From Streptomyces sp. JH34 (lineage in GTDB: Bacteria > Actinomycetota > Actinomycetes > Streptomycetales > Streptomycetaceae), in contig NZ_JAJSOO010000001.1 in assembly GCF_029428875.1 (NCBI RefSeq), forward strand, positions 5,793,501-5,857,500: DNA of 64,000 nucleotides, read 5' to 3'. Below are positions 31,964 to 42,794 of the stretch, one piece after another; position 1 is the stretch's first letter; each line of letters opens with the position of its first letter. The translations under genes and the position numbers were made by a program. The notes under the pieces were generated by a model. It made no database searches and was not told the origin of the DNA. It was given only the letters and a program-made list of their open reading frames with translations.

Positions 31964-33496
31964 CTACTTGCGGACCGCGTCCAGTGCGTCCACGATTCCG
32001 GCCCCGTAGAAGCCGTTGTACCGCTTGCCGCCCTCGCAGACGGCGTCGACGGTGCCGTCACCGTCGATGTCGTACGGCGCGCCGCACGCGGTGGCGTCCG
32101 CCTGGAGCGTCAGCAGCGCCTTCACCACGGCCGGTGAGGCGTGCGGGTGGGTCGACTTGACCAGGGCCGCGACACCCGCGACGTGCGGCGACGCCATCGA
32201 GGTACCGGCCTTGTAGCCGAAGCGGCCACCGGGCAGCGTCGAGAGGATCAGACCGTTGTCGGCGGGCGCCTCGGGCGCCTGGTAGCGCGTCGAGTCGCCG
32301 CCCGGGGCGGCGACGTCGATGACGCCGAGCCCGTAGTTCGAGTAGGAGGACTTGAGGTTCTTCGCACCGGTCGCGGAGACCGTCACGACGCCCGGCAGCA
32401 TGGTCGGGATGTCGGGGCAGGCACTCGGGTCGACCGTGCGGGTGACCGTCGTCGAGTCGTTGGGGCTCGTCGAGTCCTCGATGGCGTCGAGGGCCAGGTC
32501 GTGGTCGGAGTTGCCGGCCGCGGCGACGTTCACGACGCCCTTGCCCTCCGCGTAGCGGGTGGCGCGGGTGACCGCCTCGACCAGGGCGCCCTGGTCCGGG
32601 TCGTTCTTGCAGTTGAACAGCCACGGGTCGGTGTAGTAGCTGCTGTTCGTCACGTCGACGCCGTGCTCGGCGGCCCAGACGAAGCCGCAGACGACGGCCT
32701 CGGTGTAGAAGTAGCCGGCCGGCGTGGACACCTTGATGCCGGAGACCTTCACGCCGGGCGCGACGCCGGTGATCCCGGTGCCGTTCTTCGCCGCGGCTAT
32801 GGTGCCCGCGACGTGCGTGCCGTGGTCGCTCTCGCCGGCCGCGGGACGCCAGGCGCCGTCCGTGGTGTCCGGGGCGCCGGAGACGCAGTTCACCGAGGCG
32901 TCGCGGTCGAAGTTCGGCGCCAGGTCCGGGTGGGTGTCGTCCACGCCCGTGTCGATGACGGCGACGGTGACCTTGCTGCTGCCCAGCGACTTCTTGTGCG
33001 CCTGGTCCGCCTTGATGGCCGGGAGGTCCCACTGCAGGGGTTCGAGCGGGTCCTGGCCCGCCACCGCGTCCGCCGACGCCGCCTGCGCCTGCGCGGCGGT
33101 GAGGGGCTGCTCGACCCCGATGTCCTTCGTCGCCGCCGGGGTGATGGGGCTGGTGCGCGTGGCCCCCGCCGACTGGACGCCCTTGGCCTTGCGGATCGTC
33201 GCACCGAAGTCCGGGTTCTGCGAGTGGACGACGATGACGCCTATCTTGTCGTACGACGTCACGACGGTTCCGCCGGCCGCGGATATCGCCTTCCGCACCT
33301 GCTTGACCGTGCCGTGACCCGCCCGCGTGTTCACGACGTACGACAGCTGGGGGCCGTCGTGACGAACCGTCGCCGCAGGCTCGTCCGCGGGTGCCGCGGC
33401 CGCGGTCCCCGTCGGGAGGAAGCCCAGCGAGGCCGTGAGCGCGAGTCCGACGGGCAGCGTGAGTACGCGGGTCCGTCTGGATGCCAGATGCGCCAT
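31964..33496 (-). CDS. Secreted S8 family serine peptidase (subtilase)
   Basis: A 510-aa preproprotein. A signal peptide (1 to about 36, ending GTAAAAPA) is followed by an I9-like propeptide (about 45-130: SYVVNTRAGHGTVKQVRKAI, VIVVHSQNPDF). The S8 domain (about 155-510) has catalytic Asp in AVIDTGVDDTHPD, His in DHGTHVAGT, Asn in AAAGNSDHDL and Ser in AGTSMASPHVAGV. An extracellular degradative protease. ATG with TGGAGA upstream. A hairpin lies in its leader (33525-33544). Convergent with ADH. Full length. Confidence 0.93.
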   Translation of the reverse strand: MAHLASRRTRVLTLPVGLALTASLGFLPTGTAAAAPADEPAATVRHDGPQLSYVVNTRAGHGTVKQVRKAISAAGGTVVTSYDKIGVIVVHSQNPDFGATIRKAKGVQSAGATRTSPITPAATKDIGVEQPLTAAQAQAASADAVAGQDPLEPLQWDLPAIKADQAHKKSLGSSKVTVAVIDTGVDDTHPDLAPNFDRDASVNCVSGAPDTTDGAWRPAAGESDHGTHVAGTIAAAKNGTGITGVAPGVKVSGIKVSTPAGYFYTEAVVCGFVWAAEHGVDVTNSSYYTDPWLFNCKNDPDQGALVEAVTRATRYAEGKGVVNVAAAGNSDHDLALDAIEDSTSPNDSTTVTRTVDPSACPDIPTMLPGVVTVSATGAKNLKSSYSNYGLGVIDVAAPGGDSTRYQAPEAPADNGLILSTLPGGRFGYKAGTSMASPHVAGVAALVKSTHPHASPAVVKALLTLQADATACGAPYDIDGDGTVDAVCEGGKRYNGFYGAGIVDALDAVRK

Positions 33497-33806
33497 GGGT
33501 TCTCCACATCATCCGTGCCGTGGGCCGGACACAGGCGTGTCCGGTCCGGTACATGACCAGTGAAGTTATCGCTGATCTTCCCGGCACATCAATGAATACG
33601 GGCAAGTGAGTTCGAGGTGTGACCTCCGGGAGCCGCGTACACGCGCGCCTCCCCGAGAAGACCGAACCTGCGGTGAACCGCTTCGCCACGCTCTCCGTGC
33701 CGTTGCACAGGGAGTCGTGCGATCAGCCCCACCACCCCAGAGACGCAGAGGACTCCCCGTGAAACCCAACGTCCCCACCACCGCACCCGCGTCGCGAGGA
33801 GAATCC
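33497..33806. other. Divergent region between subtilase and DUF485-ActP operon
   Basis: About 310 bases with no convincing gene. It holds a hairpin CCGGACAC-AGGC-GTGTCCGG (33525-33544) in the subtilase leader, and an alternative in-frame GTG at 33759 (GAGGA upstream) that would lengthen the DUF485 protein by 16 residues. Promoters for both directions must be here, but I cannot place them confidently. Confidence 0.5.
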
Positions 33807-34172
33807 GTGGTCACCGAAGCACCGCCGCCCCAGAGCCCCGAGGACGGCAGCCCCGTCCAGCCCACGACCGAGGCGTTCCTCGAGGCGCAGAACAGCGCGG
33901 AGTTCGCGGAGCTGCGCCGCTCCCACCGTTCCTTCGCCTTTCCGCTGACCGTCGGATTCATCGCCTGGTACCTGCTGTACGTGCTGCTGTCCAGCTATGC
34001 CGACGACTTCATGAGCAAGATCGTCTTTGCGAACTTCAACGTCGCCTTCGTGTTCGGCCTCGCCCAGTTCGCCACCACGTTCCTCATCGCCTGGTTCTAC
34101 TCGCGCCACGCCACGAGCAAGCTCGACCCGCAGGCGGCAGCCATCAAGTCCCGTCTGGAGGCCGACGCATGA
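33807..34172 (+). CDS. DUF485 domain membrane protein, partner of ActP
   Basis: About 121 aa from GTG 33807, preceded by GAGGAG six bases upstream. A disordered N-terminus (1-30) is followed by LRRSHRSFAFPLTVGFIAWY, the DUF485 signature, with two TM segments (about 48-70 and 82-104). DUF485 proteins are almost always encoded just before acetate symporters and are thought to assist them. The stop overlaps the actP ATG (ATGA). Confidence 0.9.
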   Translation: MVTEAPPPQSPEDGSPVQPTTEAFLEAQNSAEFAELRRSHRSFAFPLTVGFIAWYLLYVLLSSYADDFMSKIVFANFNVAFVFGLAQFATTFLIAWFYSRHATSKLDPQAAAIKSRLEADA

Positions 34173-35809
34173 GCGCTGCGTACGCATCGCACCCCGTGAT
34201 CCAGCTCGCCGCGTCGTCGTCGACGGCCGAACACCGGCCGCTGATCATCACGCTCTTCGCCGTCTTCGTCGCCGCGACCCTGGGCATCACCGTCTGGGCC
34301 GGCCGGCAGACCAAGAGCGCGTCGGACTTCTACGCGGGCGGGCGGCAGTTCACCGCCTTCCAGAACGGCCTCGCGGTCTCCGGCGACTACATGTCGGCGG
34401 CGTCCTTCCTCGGTATCGCCGGCGCCATCGCCCTCTTCGGCTACGACGGCTTCCTCTACTCCATCGGCTTCCTCGTCGCCTGGCTCGTCGCCCTGCTGCT
34501 CGTCGCCGAACCCCTGCGCAACTCGGGCCGCTACACCATGGGCGACGTCCTCGCCTACCGGATGCGCCAGCGGCCGGTGCGCACCGCCGCCGGTGTCTCC
34601 ACCATCGTCGTGTCGATCTTCTACCTGCTGGCCCAGATGGCGGGCGCGGGCGTCCTCGTCTCGCTGCTGCTCGGCATCACCAGCGACGCGGGCAAGGTCC
34701 TGATCGTGGCGCTGGTCGGCGTCCTCATGATCGTCTACGTCACGATCGGCGGGATGAAGGGCACCACCTGGGTGCAGATGGTCAAGGCCGTGCTGCTCAT
34801 CGCGGGCGCCCTGCTGATGACGCTCATGGTGCTGTGGAAGTTCGACTTCAACGTCTCCGACCTGCTCGGCACCGCTGCGGAGAAGAGCGGTCACGGCGCG
34901 GCCTTCCTGGAGCCCGGCCTCAAATACGGCGCGACGGACGTGTCGAAGCTGGACTTCATCTCCCTCGGCATCGCGCTCGTCCTCGGCACCGCCGGACTCC
35001 CGCACATCCTGATCCGCTTCTACACCGTCCCGACCGCCAAGGCCGCCCGTAAGTCCGTGAACTGGGCCATCGGCATCATCGGTGCGTTCTACCTGATGAC
35101 GATCGCCCTGGGCTTCGGCGCCGCGGCGCTCATCGGACCCGAGGAGATCAAGGCGAAGAACCCCGCAGGGAACGCGGCCGCACCGCAGCTGGCCGAGTAC
35201 CTCGGAGGGGTCGGCACCACCGGGGGAGCCGTCATGCTCGCCGTCATCTCGGCGGTGGCCTTCGCCACGATCCTCGCCGTCGTCGCGGGCCTGACCCTCG
35301 CCTCCTCGTCCTCCTTCGCCCACGACATCTACGCCAACGTCATCCGCAAGGGGCAGGCCACCGAGAAGGAGGAGATGAGCGCGGCCCGCTGGGCCACCGT
35401 CGCGATCGGCATCGTCTCCATCGCACTCGGTGCCATGGCGCGCGACCTGAACGTCGCGGGACTCGTGGCCCTCGCCTTCGCCGTGGCCGCGTCGGCCAAC
35501 CTGCCGACCATCCTCTACAGCCTCTTCTGGAAGCGCTTCACCACCCAGGGCGCCCTCTGGTCGATCTACGGCGGCCTCGCCTCGTCCGTCGTCCTGGTGC
35601 TGTTCTCCCCGGTCGTCTCCGGGAAGGCCAGCTCGATGTTCCCCGACGTGGACTTCGCCTGGTTCCCCCTGGAGAACCCCGGCCTCATCTCCATCCCCCT
35701 GGGCTTCCTGCTCGGCTGGGTCGGCTCGGTCCTCTCGAAGGAGGAGCCGGACAAGGGCAAGTACGCCGAACTCGAGGTCAAGTCCCTCACCGGCACCGGG
35801 GCGCACTGA
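34169..35809 (+). CDS. actP: Cation/acetate symporter (sodium:solute symporter family)
   Basis: A 546-aa protein with about 13 TM segments. Family landmarks are the start of the SSS domain, WAGRQTKSASDFYAGGRQFT, the stretch NGLAVSGDYMSAASFLG, and the later GLPHILIRFYTVP. ActP-type proteins import acetate, propionate or pyruvate with Na+ or H+. It is translationally coupled to the DUF485 gene and followed by a strong hairpin. Substrate assignment rests on the DUF485 pairing and similarity. Confidence 0.9.
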   Translation: MSAAYASHPVIQLAASSSTAEHRPLIITLFAVFVAATLGITVWAGRQTKSASDFYAGGRQFTAFQNGLAVSGDYMSAASFLGIAGAIALFGYDGFLYSIGFLVAWLVALLLVAEPLRNSGRYTMGDVLAYRMRQRPVRTAAGVSTIVVSIFYLLAQMAGAGVLVSLLLGITSDAGKVLIVALVGVLMIVYVTIGGMKGTTWVQMVKAVLLIAGALLMTLMVLWKFDFNVSDLLGTAAEKSGHGAAFLEPGLKYGATDVSKLDFISLGIALVLGTAGLPHILIRFYTVPTAKAARKSVNWAIGIIGAFYLMTIALGFGAAALIGPEEIKAKNPAGNAAAPQLAEYLGGVGTTGGAVMLAVISAVAFATILAVVAGLTLASSSSFAHDIYANVIRKGQATEKEEMSAARWATVAIGIVSIALGAMARDLNVAGLVALAFAVAASANLPTILYSLFWKRFTTQGALWSIYGGLASSVVLVLFSPVVSGKASSMFPDVDFAWFPLENPGLISIPLGFLLGWVGSVLSKEEPDKGKYAELEVKSLTGTGAH

Positions 35810-35830
35810 CGCCCCACGCCCGCAGTGCTC

Positions 35831-35872
35831 CGACGGGGCCCCCTCGTAGATCCCTACGACGGGGCCCCGTCG
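35831..35872. terminator. Terminator after actP
   Basis: A 19-bp stem with one mismatch (CGACGGGGCCCC... / ...GGGGCCCCGTCG) and an ATCC loop, 22 bases after the actP stop. Confidence 0.85.
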
Positions 35873-35968
35873 CACCTCGTGTCAACCGGGCCCTCCCGAT
35901 GTCAGGGGCCTCGCGTAGTCTCGGAGGAGTCAGACCGCAACCGCGGACATCTCCGGGGGAGGCCCACA

Positions 35969-36958
35969 GTGCTCATCGACACCTACGGCCGGGTCGCCAC
36001 CGACCTGCGTGTCTCGTTGACCGACAAGTGCAACCTCCGCTGCACCTACTGCATGCCCGAGGAAGGCCTGCAGTGGCTCTCCAAGACCGATCTCCTCAGC
36101 GACGACGAGATCGTCCGGCTCGTCGGCGTGGCCGTCACCACCCTCGGGGTCACGGAGGTCCGCTTCACCGGCGGTGAGCCGCTGCTGCGCCCCGGCCTCG
36201 TCTCCATCGTAGAGCGGTGCGCCGCCCTGGAACCCCGCCCCAGGATGTCGCTGACGACCAACGGCATCGGGCTCAAGCGCACCGCCTCCGCACTGAAGGC
36301 GGCAGGCCTGGACCGCGTCAACGTGTCCCTGGACACCCTGCGCCCCGACGTCTTCAAGACGCTCACCCGCCGCGACCGGCACAAGGACGTACTGGAAGGG
36401 CTCGAGGCCGCCCGCGAAGCGGGGCTCACCCCGGTCAAGGTCAACTCCGTCCTCATGCCCGGCCTCAACGACGACGAGGCGCCCGAGCTGCTGGCCTGGG
36501 CCGTGGAGAACAGCTACGAACTCCGCTTCATCGAGCAGATGCCGCTCGACGCCCAGCACGGCTGGAAGCGCGACGGCATGATCACGGCAGGCGACATCCT
36601 CGCCTCGCTGCGCACACGCTTCACCCTCACCGCGGAAGGTGGCGAGGAGCGCGGATCCGCCCCCGCGGAGCGCTGGACCGTGGACGGCGGCCCGCACCGC
36701 GTCGGCGTCATCGCCTCCGTGACCAGGCCCTTCTGCCGGGCCTGCGACCGCACCCGGCTCACCGCCGACGGGCAGGTCCGCACCTGCCTCTTCGCCCGCG
36801 AGGAGACGGACCTGCGCGGAGCCCTGCGCTCCGGTGCCCCGGACGAGGAGATCGCCAGGATCTGGAAGCTCGCGATGTGGGGCAAGAAGGCGGGCTCCGG
36901 ACTCGACGACCCTGCCTTCCTGCAGCCCGACCGCCCGATGTCAGCGATCGGCGGCTGA
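35969..36958 (+). CDS. moaA: GTP 3',8-cyclase (molybdenum cofactor biosynthesis)
   Basis: A 329-aa radical-SAM enzyme catalysing the first step of molybdopterin synthesis. The N-terminal [4Fe-4S] motif is CNLRCTYCMPEEG (CxxxCxxC). GGEPLLRPGL follows, and the C-terminal cluster has CRACDRTR plus the later Cys in VRTCLF. The C-terminus ends in Gly-Gly (SAIGG), needed for catalysis. GTG start with GGGGGAGG seven bases upstream. No other moa gene is nearby, common in actinomycetes. Its last 18 bases overlap the convergent small gene. Confidence 0.95.
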   Translation: MLIDTYGRVATDLRVSLTDKCNLRCTYCMPEEGLQWLSKTDLLSDDEIVRLVGVAVTTLGVTEVRFTGGEPLLRPGLVSIVERCAALEPRPRMSLTTNGIGLKRTASALKAAGLDRVNVSLDTLRPDVFKTLTRRDRHKDVLEGLEAAREAGLTPVKVNSVLMPGLNDDEAPELLAWAVENSYELRFIEQMPLDAQHGWKRDGMITAGDILASLRTRFTLTAEGGEERGSAPAERWTVDGGPHRVGVIASVTRPFCRACDRTRLTADGQVRTCLFAREETDLRGALRSGAPDEEIARIWKLAMWGKKAGSGLDDPAFLQPDRPMSAIGG

Positions 36959-37189
36959 GGACTCCCACTCCGCCAGCGTCACGACGTCCTTCAGGAAGCC
37001 GCGCACGTCGAGGAAGGAGGAGAGGTGCTCCCGGTGCTCGTCGCAGGCCAGCCAGGTCTTGCGGCGCTCTGGGGTGTGCAGCTTCGGGTTGTTCCAGGCG
37101 AGCACCCACACGGCATCGGCGCGGCAGCCCTTGGCTGAACAGACCGGTGCGCCGGTGGCGCTCTCGGCGGAGGTCTCGGGGAAGTTCAC
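36941..37189 (-). CDS. Small Cys-containing conserved protein
   Basis: An 82-aa soluble protein. CSAKGCRADAVWVLAWNNPKL and WLACDEHREHL provide three cysteines and two histidines that could bind one zinc. Function unknown; homologues sit beside moaA in Streptomyces (recalled). GTG 37189 follows TAGGGT by seven bases, so the transcript is probably leaderless and this start is favoured over the long upstream frame. Its 3' end overlaps moaA by 18 bases on the opposite strand. Confidence 0.75.
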   Translation of the reverse strand: MNFPETSAESATGAPVCSAKGCRADAVWVLAWNNPKLHTPERRKTWLACDEHREHLSSFLDVRGFLKDVVTLAEWESSAADR

Positions 37190-37196
37190 GGCCTCA

Positions 37197-37202
37197 ACCC
37201 TA
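37197..37202 (-). promoter_or_regulatory. -10 hexamer TAGGGT before the 82-aa gene
   Basis: Minus-strand TAGGGT seven bases before GTG 37189; predicts a leaderless transcript. Confidence 0.45.
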
Positions 37203-37250
37203 GACGCTCGTGCGCGGAGGCCTCCGCGACGCATCCCCGCCGGAGAATGG

Positions 37251-37288
37251 CGACGCCGGGCAGCCACGGGGGGAGCTGCCCGGCGTCG
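37251..37288 (-). terminator. Hairpin downstream of the DUF3099 gene
   Basis: A 13-bp stem CGACGCCGGGCAG / CTGCCCGGCGTCG with a 12-base loop, about 120 bases after the DUF3099 stop and upstream of the 82-aa gene. Confidence 0.7.
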
Positions 37289-37406
37289 GTCCGTCGCTCC
37301 GACGGGGGATGCGGAGCGCTCACGAAGTATGGCACGGAGGCAGGGGTCCGGGGCAACGGAACGGCATGACCGATCGGGCCTCTCCCGGCCCGGGGCGGTG
37401 CGGACG

Positions 37407-37769
37407 TCAGTCCGCGGGGCGCGGCCCGCCCGCGCGGCCGGAGGCACCGTGCTCCGGGCCCGACTCGGCGGGAGCCGTGCCGAGGGCCGGCCGCATCGGC
37501 GCCGGCACGAACGTCGACGGGAGCGAAGGGGCGTTCTCACGTCCGGCGTTGGCGATGACGACCGAGACGTAAGGGAGGAGGACCCCCAGCGCCAGCGCCA
37601 CCACGGCCACATGCCTCTCGACGTTCCACAGGGTCGCGGCGAGCACCACCGAGACGGTGCGCACGGACATCGAGATGATGTAGCGCCGCTGCCTGCCACG
37701 CACGTCGTCGGCGAGGCCCTGACGGGCGCCCGTGATCCGGAAGACCTCCGAGCCGCTCTGCTTCCGCAT
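37407..37769 (-). CDS. DUF3099 domain membrane protein
   Basis: A 120-aa protein. Residues 8-32 (EVFRITGARQGLADDVRGRQ, RRYIISM) are the DUF3099 signature, followed by two TM segments (about 33-52 and 55-75) and a Pro/Gly/Ala-rich disordered tail. Function unknown; actinobacteria-specific. ATG with GGTGG about seven bases before. The long upstream frame is not coding. Confidence 0.85.
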   Translation of the reverse strand: MRKQSGSEVFRITGARQGLADDVRGRQRRYIISMSVRTVSVVLAATLWNVERHVAVVALALGVLLPYVSVVIANAGRENAPSLPSTFVPAPMRPALGTAPAESGPEHGASGRAGGPRPAD

Positions 37770-37980
37770 CGTGATTCCACCACCAGATCTCTGCGCCGGA
37801 CTTCCCCGGACGGTGCCGCTCCCACGGTACGCCCGGCGCCGGCGGTGTACGAGACCGGGGCGCGTCCGCCCGTTCGGGTCCGAACCGCGGTTCCACGTAC
37901 GGACCTGTGGGCATGCGGCGTACGTCCGGCCCGCCGAGACTGGGTGAACGCGCGCGCACCGTGCCGCACGAGGAGGCGAT

Positions 37981-38265
37981 ATGGGCTGGTTGTGGGCAAT
38001 CATCGTAGGTCTGGTGCTGGGCGTCATCGCCCGGGCGATCCTGCCGGGTAAGCAGGACATCCCCCTCTGGCTGACGGTGGTGTTCGGCATCCTCGGCAGC
38101 ATCCTCGGCAACGCCGTCGCGACCTGGATCGGCGTCAACGACACCAAGGGGATCGACTGGATCCGGCACGTGCTGCAGCTGATCGGCGCCATCGCCGTCG
38201 TCGGAGTCGGTGACATGGTCTGGCAGTCGATCAGGGGCAACAAGAGCAGGACCCGCAGAACCTGA
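37981..38265 (+). CDS. GlsB/YeaQ/YmgE family stress response membrane protein
   Basis: A 94-aa protein with three TM segments; the start MGWLWAIIVGLVLGVIARAI and the GILGSILGNAV segment are the transglycosylase-associated-protein family hallmark. Associated with general stress in other bacteria, mechanism unknown. GAGGAGG gives a strong ribosome-binding site. Divergent from DUF3099 and ends at a strong terminator. Confidence 0.9.
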   Translation: MGWLWAIIVGLVLGVIARAILPGKQDIPLWLTVVFGILGSILGNAVATWIGVNDTKGIDWIRHVLQLIGAIAVVGVGDMVWQSIRGNKSRTRRT

Positions 38266-38279
38266 TCCCCACGCGGGAA

Positions 38280-38320
38280 CGCCGCGGCCGGTCACGCGCC
38301 ATGCGTGACCGGCCGCGGCG
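38280..38320. terminator. Bidirectional terminator between GlsB and tyrS
   Basis: Perfect 18-bp stem CGCCGCGGCCGGTCACGC / GCGTGACCGGCCGCGGCG with a 5-base loop between convergent genes. Confidence 0.9.
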
Positions 38321-38336
38321 TCGTGCGTCGCCGGTG

Positions 38337-39605
38337 TCAGCCCGCCGTGACCTCGACGGCGGCCAGGTTCTTCTTGCCCCGGCGCAGGACCAGCCAGCGC
38401 CCGTGCAGCAGCTCCTCGGCTGCCGGGGCGCTCTCGCCGTCCGTGACCTTCGCGTTGTTCACGTAGGCCCCGCCCTCCTTGACCGTGCGACGGGCAGCCG
38501 ACTTGCTGGCGGACAGTCCGACCTCGACCAGCAGGTCCACCACCGGGCCCAGCTCGGTGACCCGGGCGTGCGGCACCTCGGACAGGGCGGCGCTCAGCGT
38601 CGCCTCGTCCAGCTCACCGAGCTCGCCCTGGCCGAACAGCGCCTTCGACGCCGCGATGACCGCCGCGCACTGCTCGCCGCCGTGCACCAGCGTCGTCAGC
38701 TCCTCGGCCAGCGACCGCTGCGCCGAACGCGCCTGCGGACGCTCCTCGGTGAGCTTCTCCAGCTCCTCGAGCTCCTCACGGCTCTTGAAGCTGAGGATGC
38801 GCATGTACGTCGAGATGTCCCGGTCGTCCACGTTCAGCCAGAACTGGTAGAACGCGTACGGCGTCGTCATCTCCGGGTCGAGCCAGACGGCGCCGCTCTC
38901 GGACTTGCCGAACTTGGTGCCGTCCGCCTTCACCATCAGCGGCGTGGCCAGCGCGTGCACCGCGGCGCCCGGCTCCAGGCGGTGGATCAGGTCGATGCCC
39001 GCGGTGAGGTTGCCCCACTGGTCGCTGCCGCCCTGCTGGAGGGTGCACCCGTGGCGCCGGTACAGCTCCAGGAAGTCCATGCCCTGGAGGAGCTGGTAGC
39101 TGAACTCGGTGTAGCTGATGCCCTCCTGCGACTCCAGCCGGCGTGCCACCGAGTCCTTGGTGAGCATCTTGTTGACCCGGAAGTGCTTGCCGATGTCCCG
39201 GAGGAACTCGATCGCGGACAGGCCCGCGGTCCAGTCCAGGTTGTTCACCATCGTGGCGGCGTTCGGGCCCTCGAAGGTGAGGAAGGGCTCGATCTGCCCA
39301 CGCAGCCGCTGGACCCACGCGGCAATGGTCTCCGGGTCGTTCAGCGTGCGCTCCGCGGTCGGCCGCGGGTCACCGATCTGGCCGGTGGCGCCGCCGACCA
39401 GCGCGAGCGGCTTCAGCCCGGCGAGCTGGAGCCGGCGCATGGTGAGCACCTGCACGAGATGACCCACGTGCAGGCTCGCCGCGGTCGGGTCGAAACCGCA
39501 ATAGAAGGTGACCGGGCCGTCCGCGAGAGCCTTGCGCAGTGCGTCCTCGTCGGTGGACTGGGCGAACAGCCCACGCCACTTCAGCTCGTCGACGATGTCC
39601 GTCAC
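38337..39605 (-). CDS. tyrS: Tyrosyl-tRNA synthetase
   Basis: A 422-aa class I aminoacyl-tRNA synthetase. HIGH motif as HVGH in AASLHVGHLVQ, KMSKS motif as KFGKS in DGTKFGKSESG, tyrosine pocket GSDQWGN, and a C-terminal S4 RNA-binding domain (SASKSAARRTVKEGGAYVNN). GTG 39605 with AGGAGAG eight bases upstream. Charges tRNA-Tyr in translation. I see no clear T-box in the short leader. Full length. Confidence 0.95.
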   Translation of the reverse strand: MTDIVDELKWRGLFAQSTDEDALRKALADGPVTFYCGFDPTAASLHVGHLVQVLTMRRLQLAGLKPLALVGGATGQIGDPRPTAERTLNDPETIAAWVQRLRGQIEPFLTFEGPNAATMVNNLDWTAGLSAIEFLRDIGKHFRVNKMLTKDSVARRLESQEGISYTEFSYQLLQGMDFLELYRRHGCTLQQGGSDQWGNLTAGIDLIHRLEPGAAVHALATPLMVKADGTKFGKSESGAVWLDPEMTTPYAFYQFWLNVDDRDISTYMRILSFKSREELEELEKLTEERPQARSAQRSLAEELTTLVHGGEQCAAVIAASKALFGQGELGELDEATLSAALSEVPHARVTELGPVVDLLVEVGLSASKSAARRTVKEGGAYVNNAKVTDGESAPAAEELLHGRWLVLRRGKKNLAAVEVTAG

Positions 39606-39658
39606 GGTCGTTTCTCTCCTCTGAGCGTTCGATTGGTCGTCCGGCCAGTCTATGGGGG

Positions 39659-41049
39659 TCATACGCCCCGGCTGACCGAGCTCATGTGGAAGTCCGGGAT
39701 GCGCAGCGCGGGCATCGCGGCACGGGTGAAGTAGTCGCCCCATTCGCGCGGCAGCGTCTTCTCCGTACGGCCCGCCTCCGACGCCCGGGACAGCAGCCCG
39801 ACCGGCGACTCGTTGAACCGGAAGTTGTTCACCTCGCCGAGGACCTCGCCGTCCTCCACCAGATAGACCCCGTCCCGGGTCAGACCGGTCAGCAGCAGGG
39901 TCGCCGGATCCACCTCCCGGATGTACCAGAGGCACGTCAGCAGCAGGGCGCGGCCGGTCGTAGCGGCGACCATGTCGTCCAGGGACCGCTCGCCGCCGCC
40001 GTCCAGGACGAGGTTGTCCATCGCGGGGGCGACGGGCAGGCCCGTCAGCCCCGCCGAGTGGCGGGTGCTGGTCAGCCGCTCGAGCTTCCCGCCCGCGATC
40101 CAGTCCGTCGGCGCCAGCGGCAGCCCGTTGTCGAAGACGGAGCCCCCGTCCCCGGACGCGTGCGCGATCACGAACGGGGCCGACTCCAGCCCCGGGGCGT
40201 ACGGGTCGCTGCGCAGGGTGAGCGGCAGCCCGGAGAGCTTCTCCCCGACGCGTGTCCCACCGCCGGGCCGCGAGAAGACCGTCCGGCCCTCGGTGGCGTC
40301 CCGGGCCGACGCCGACCAGTACTGGTAGATCAGCAGGTCCGCCACCGCCGTCGGGGGAAGCAGCGTCTCGTACCGGCCGGCCGGGAGCTCGATCCGGCGC
40401 TCGGCCCAGCCGAGCCGCCGGGCGAGCTCCGCGTCGAGAGCCGCCGGGTCGACGTCCTTGAAGTCCCGGGTCGCCCGGCCGGCCCAGGCGGACCGTGACC
40501 GGTCGGGGGACTTGGCGTTCAGTTCCAGCGTCCCGTTCGGCTGGTCGTGGCGCAGCCGCACCCCTGTCGACGACCCCAGGTAGGTGGAGGTCATCTCGTG
40601 GTTCGCGAAGCCGTACAGCTCGCGGCCGCCCGAGCGGGCCCGCGCGAAGGCGTCGCCGAGCGCCGGGGCGAAGTCGGCGAAGACGTCGGAGCCGGTCTCC
40701 GCCGGCGGTTCCGTGAAGTCGGCGGACACCGGGACCCCGGACACCAGCGGCTGCGCGTCCTCGGCCGGCCCGGCACCGCGCGCGGCCGCCTCCGCGGCCC
40801 GTACGAGCGGTTCCAGGTCGTCGGCCGTGACGGCCGAACGCGTCACCACGCCGGACGCCGTCCCCTGCGCGCCGTCGACGGTGGCGATCACGGTCAGGGT
40901 GCGCCCGCGCGTCACCCCGTTCGTGGTCAGCGCGTTGCCGGCCCAGCGCAGGTTGGCGGAGGAGTTCTCGTCCGCGATGACCACGCAGCCGTCGGCGGTG
41001 GACAGCTCCAGGGCACGCTCGACGATCTCGTACGGCTTGCTGACGCGGC

Positions 41050-41053
<4 letters not shown>
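39659..41053 (-). CDS. tldE: TldE-like metallopeptidase subunit
   Basis: A 464-aa member of the TldD/PmbA (U62) family lacking the HExxxH motif, hence the TldE-type regulatory subunit. Family end RALLLTCLWYIREVDPATLL, TGLTRDGVYLVEDGE and NNFRFNESP is clear. With TldD it forms a heteromeric protease that degrades unstructured peptides and matures some RiPPs. ATG 41053 overlaps the tldD stop (ATGA), so the two are coupled. Confidence 0.92.
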
Positions 41054-42573
<1,520 letters not shown>

Positions 42574-42692
42574 GCGGGCCTCCCCTTCTCCACGTCCGAA
42601 AATGTCTCCGCAGTGAATCATGGGGGTTGGCGGCCTCCACGTGCGTGGTTTTACTTCGCCGTGGTGCGGGCCCGGCCGTTCTGTAGGAACCC

Positions 42693-42718
42693 GACAGTGC
42701 CGCGCTGGAGCCACTGTC
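42693..42718. promoter_or_regulatory. Inverted repeat upstream of fabG
   Basis: GACAGTG (42693-42699) and CACTGTC (42712-42718) are perfect complements with a 12-base spacer, about 75 bases before the fabG TTG start. Possible operator. Confidence 0.35.
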
Positions 42719-42794
42719 AGAGGCCGATTCCCTGGTTGAGGTGCGGTACCGATAGGTTTTCGATGTACCAGACCGCCAAGGAAAGGGTGATCCG

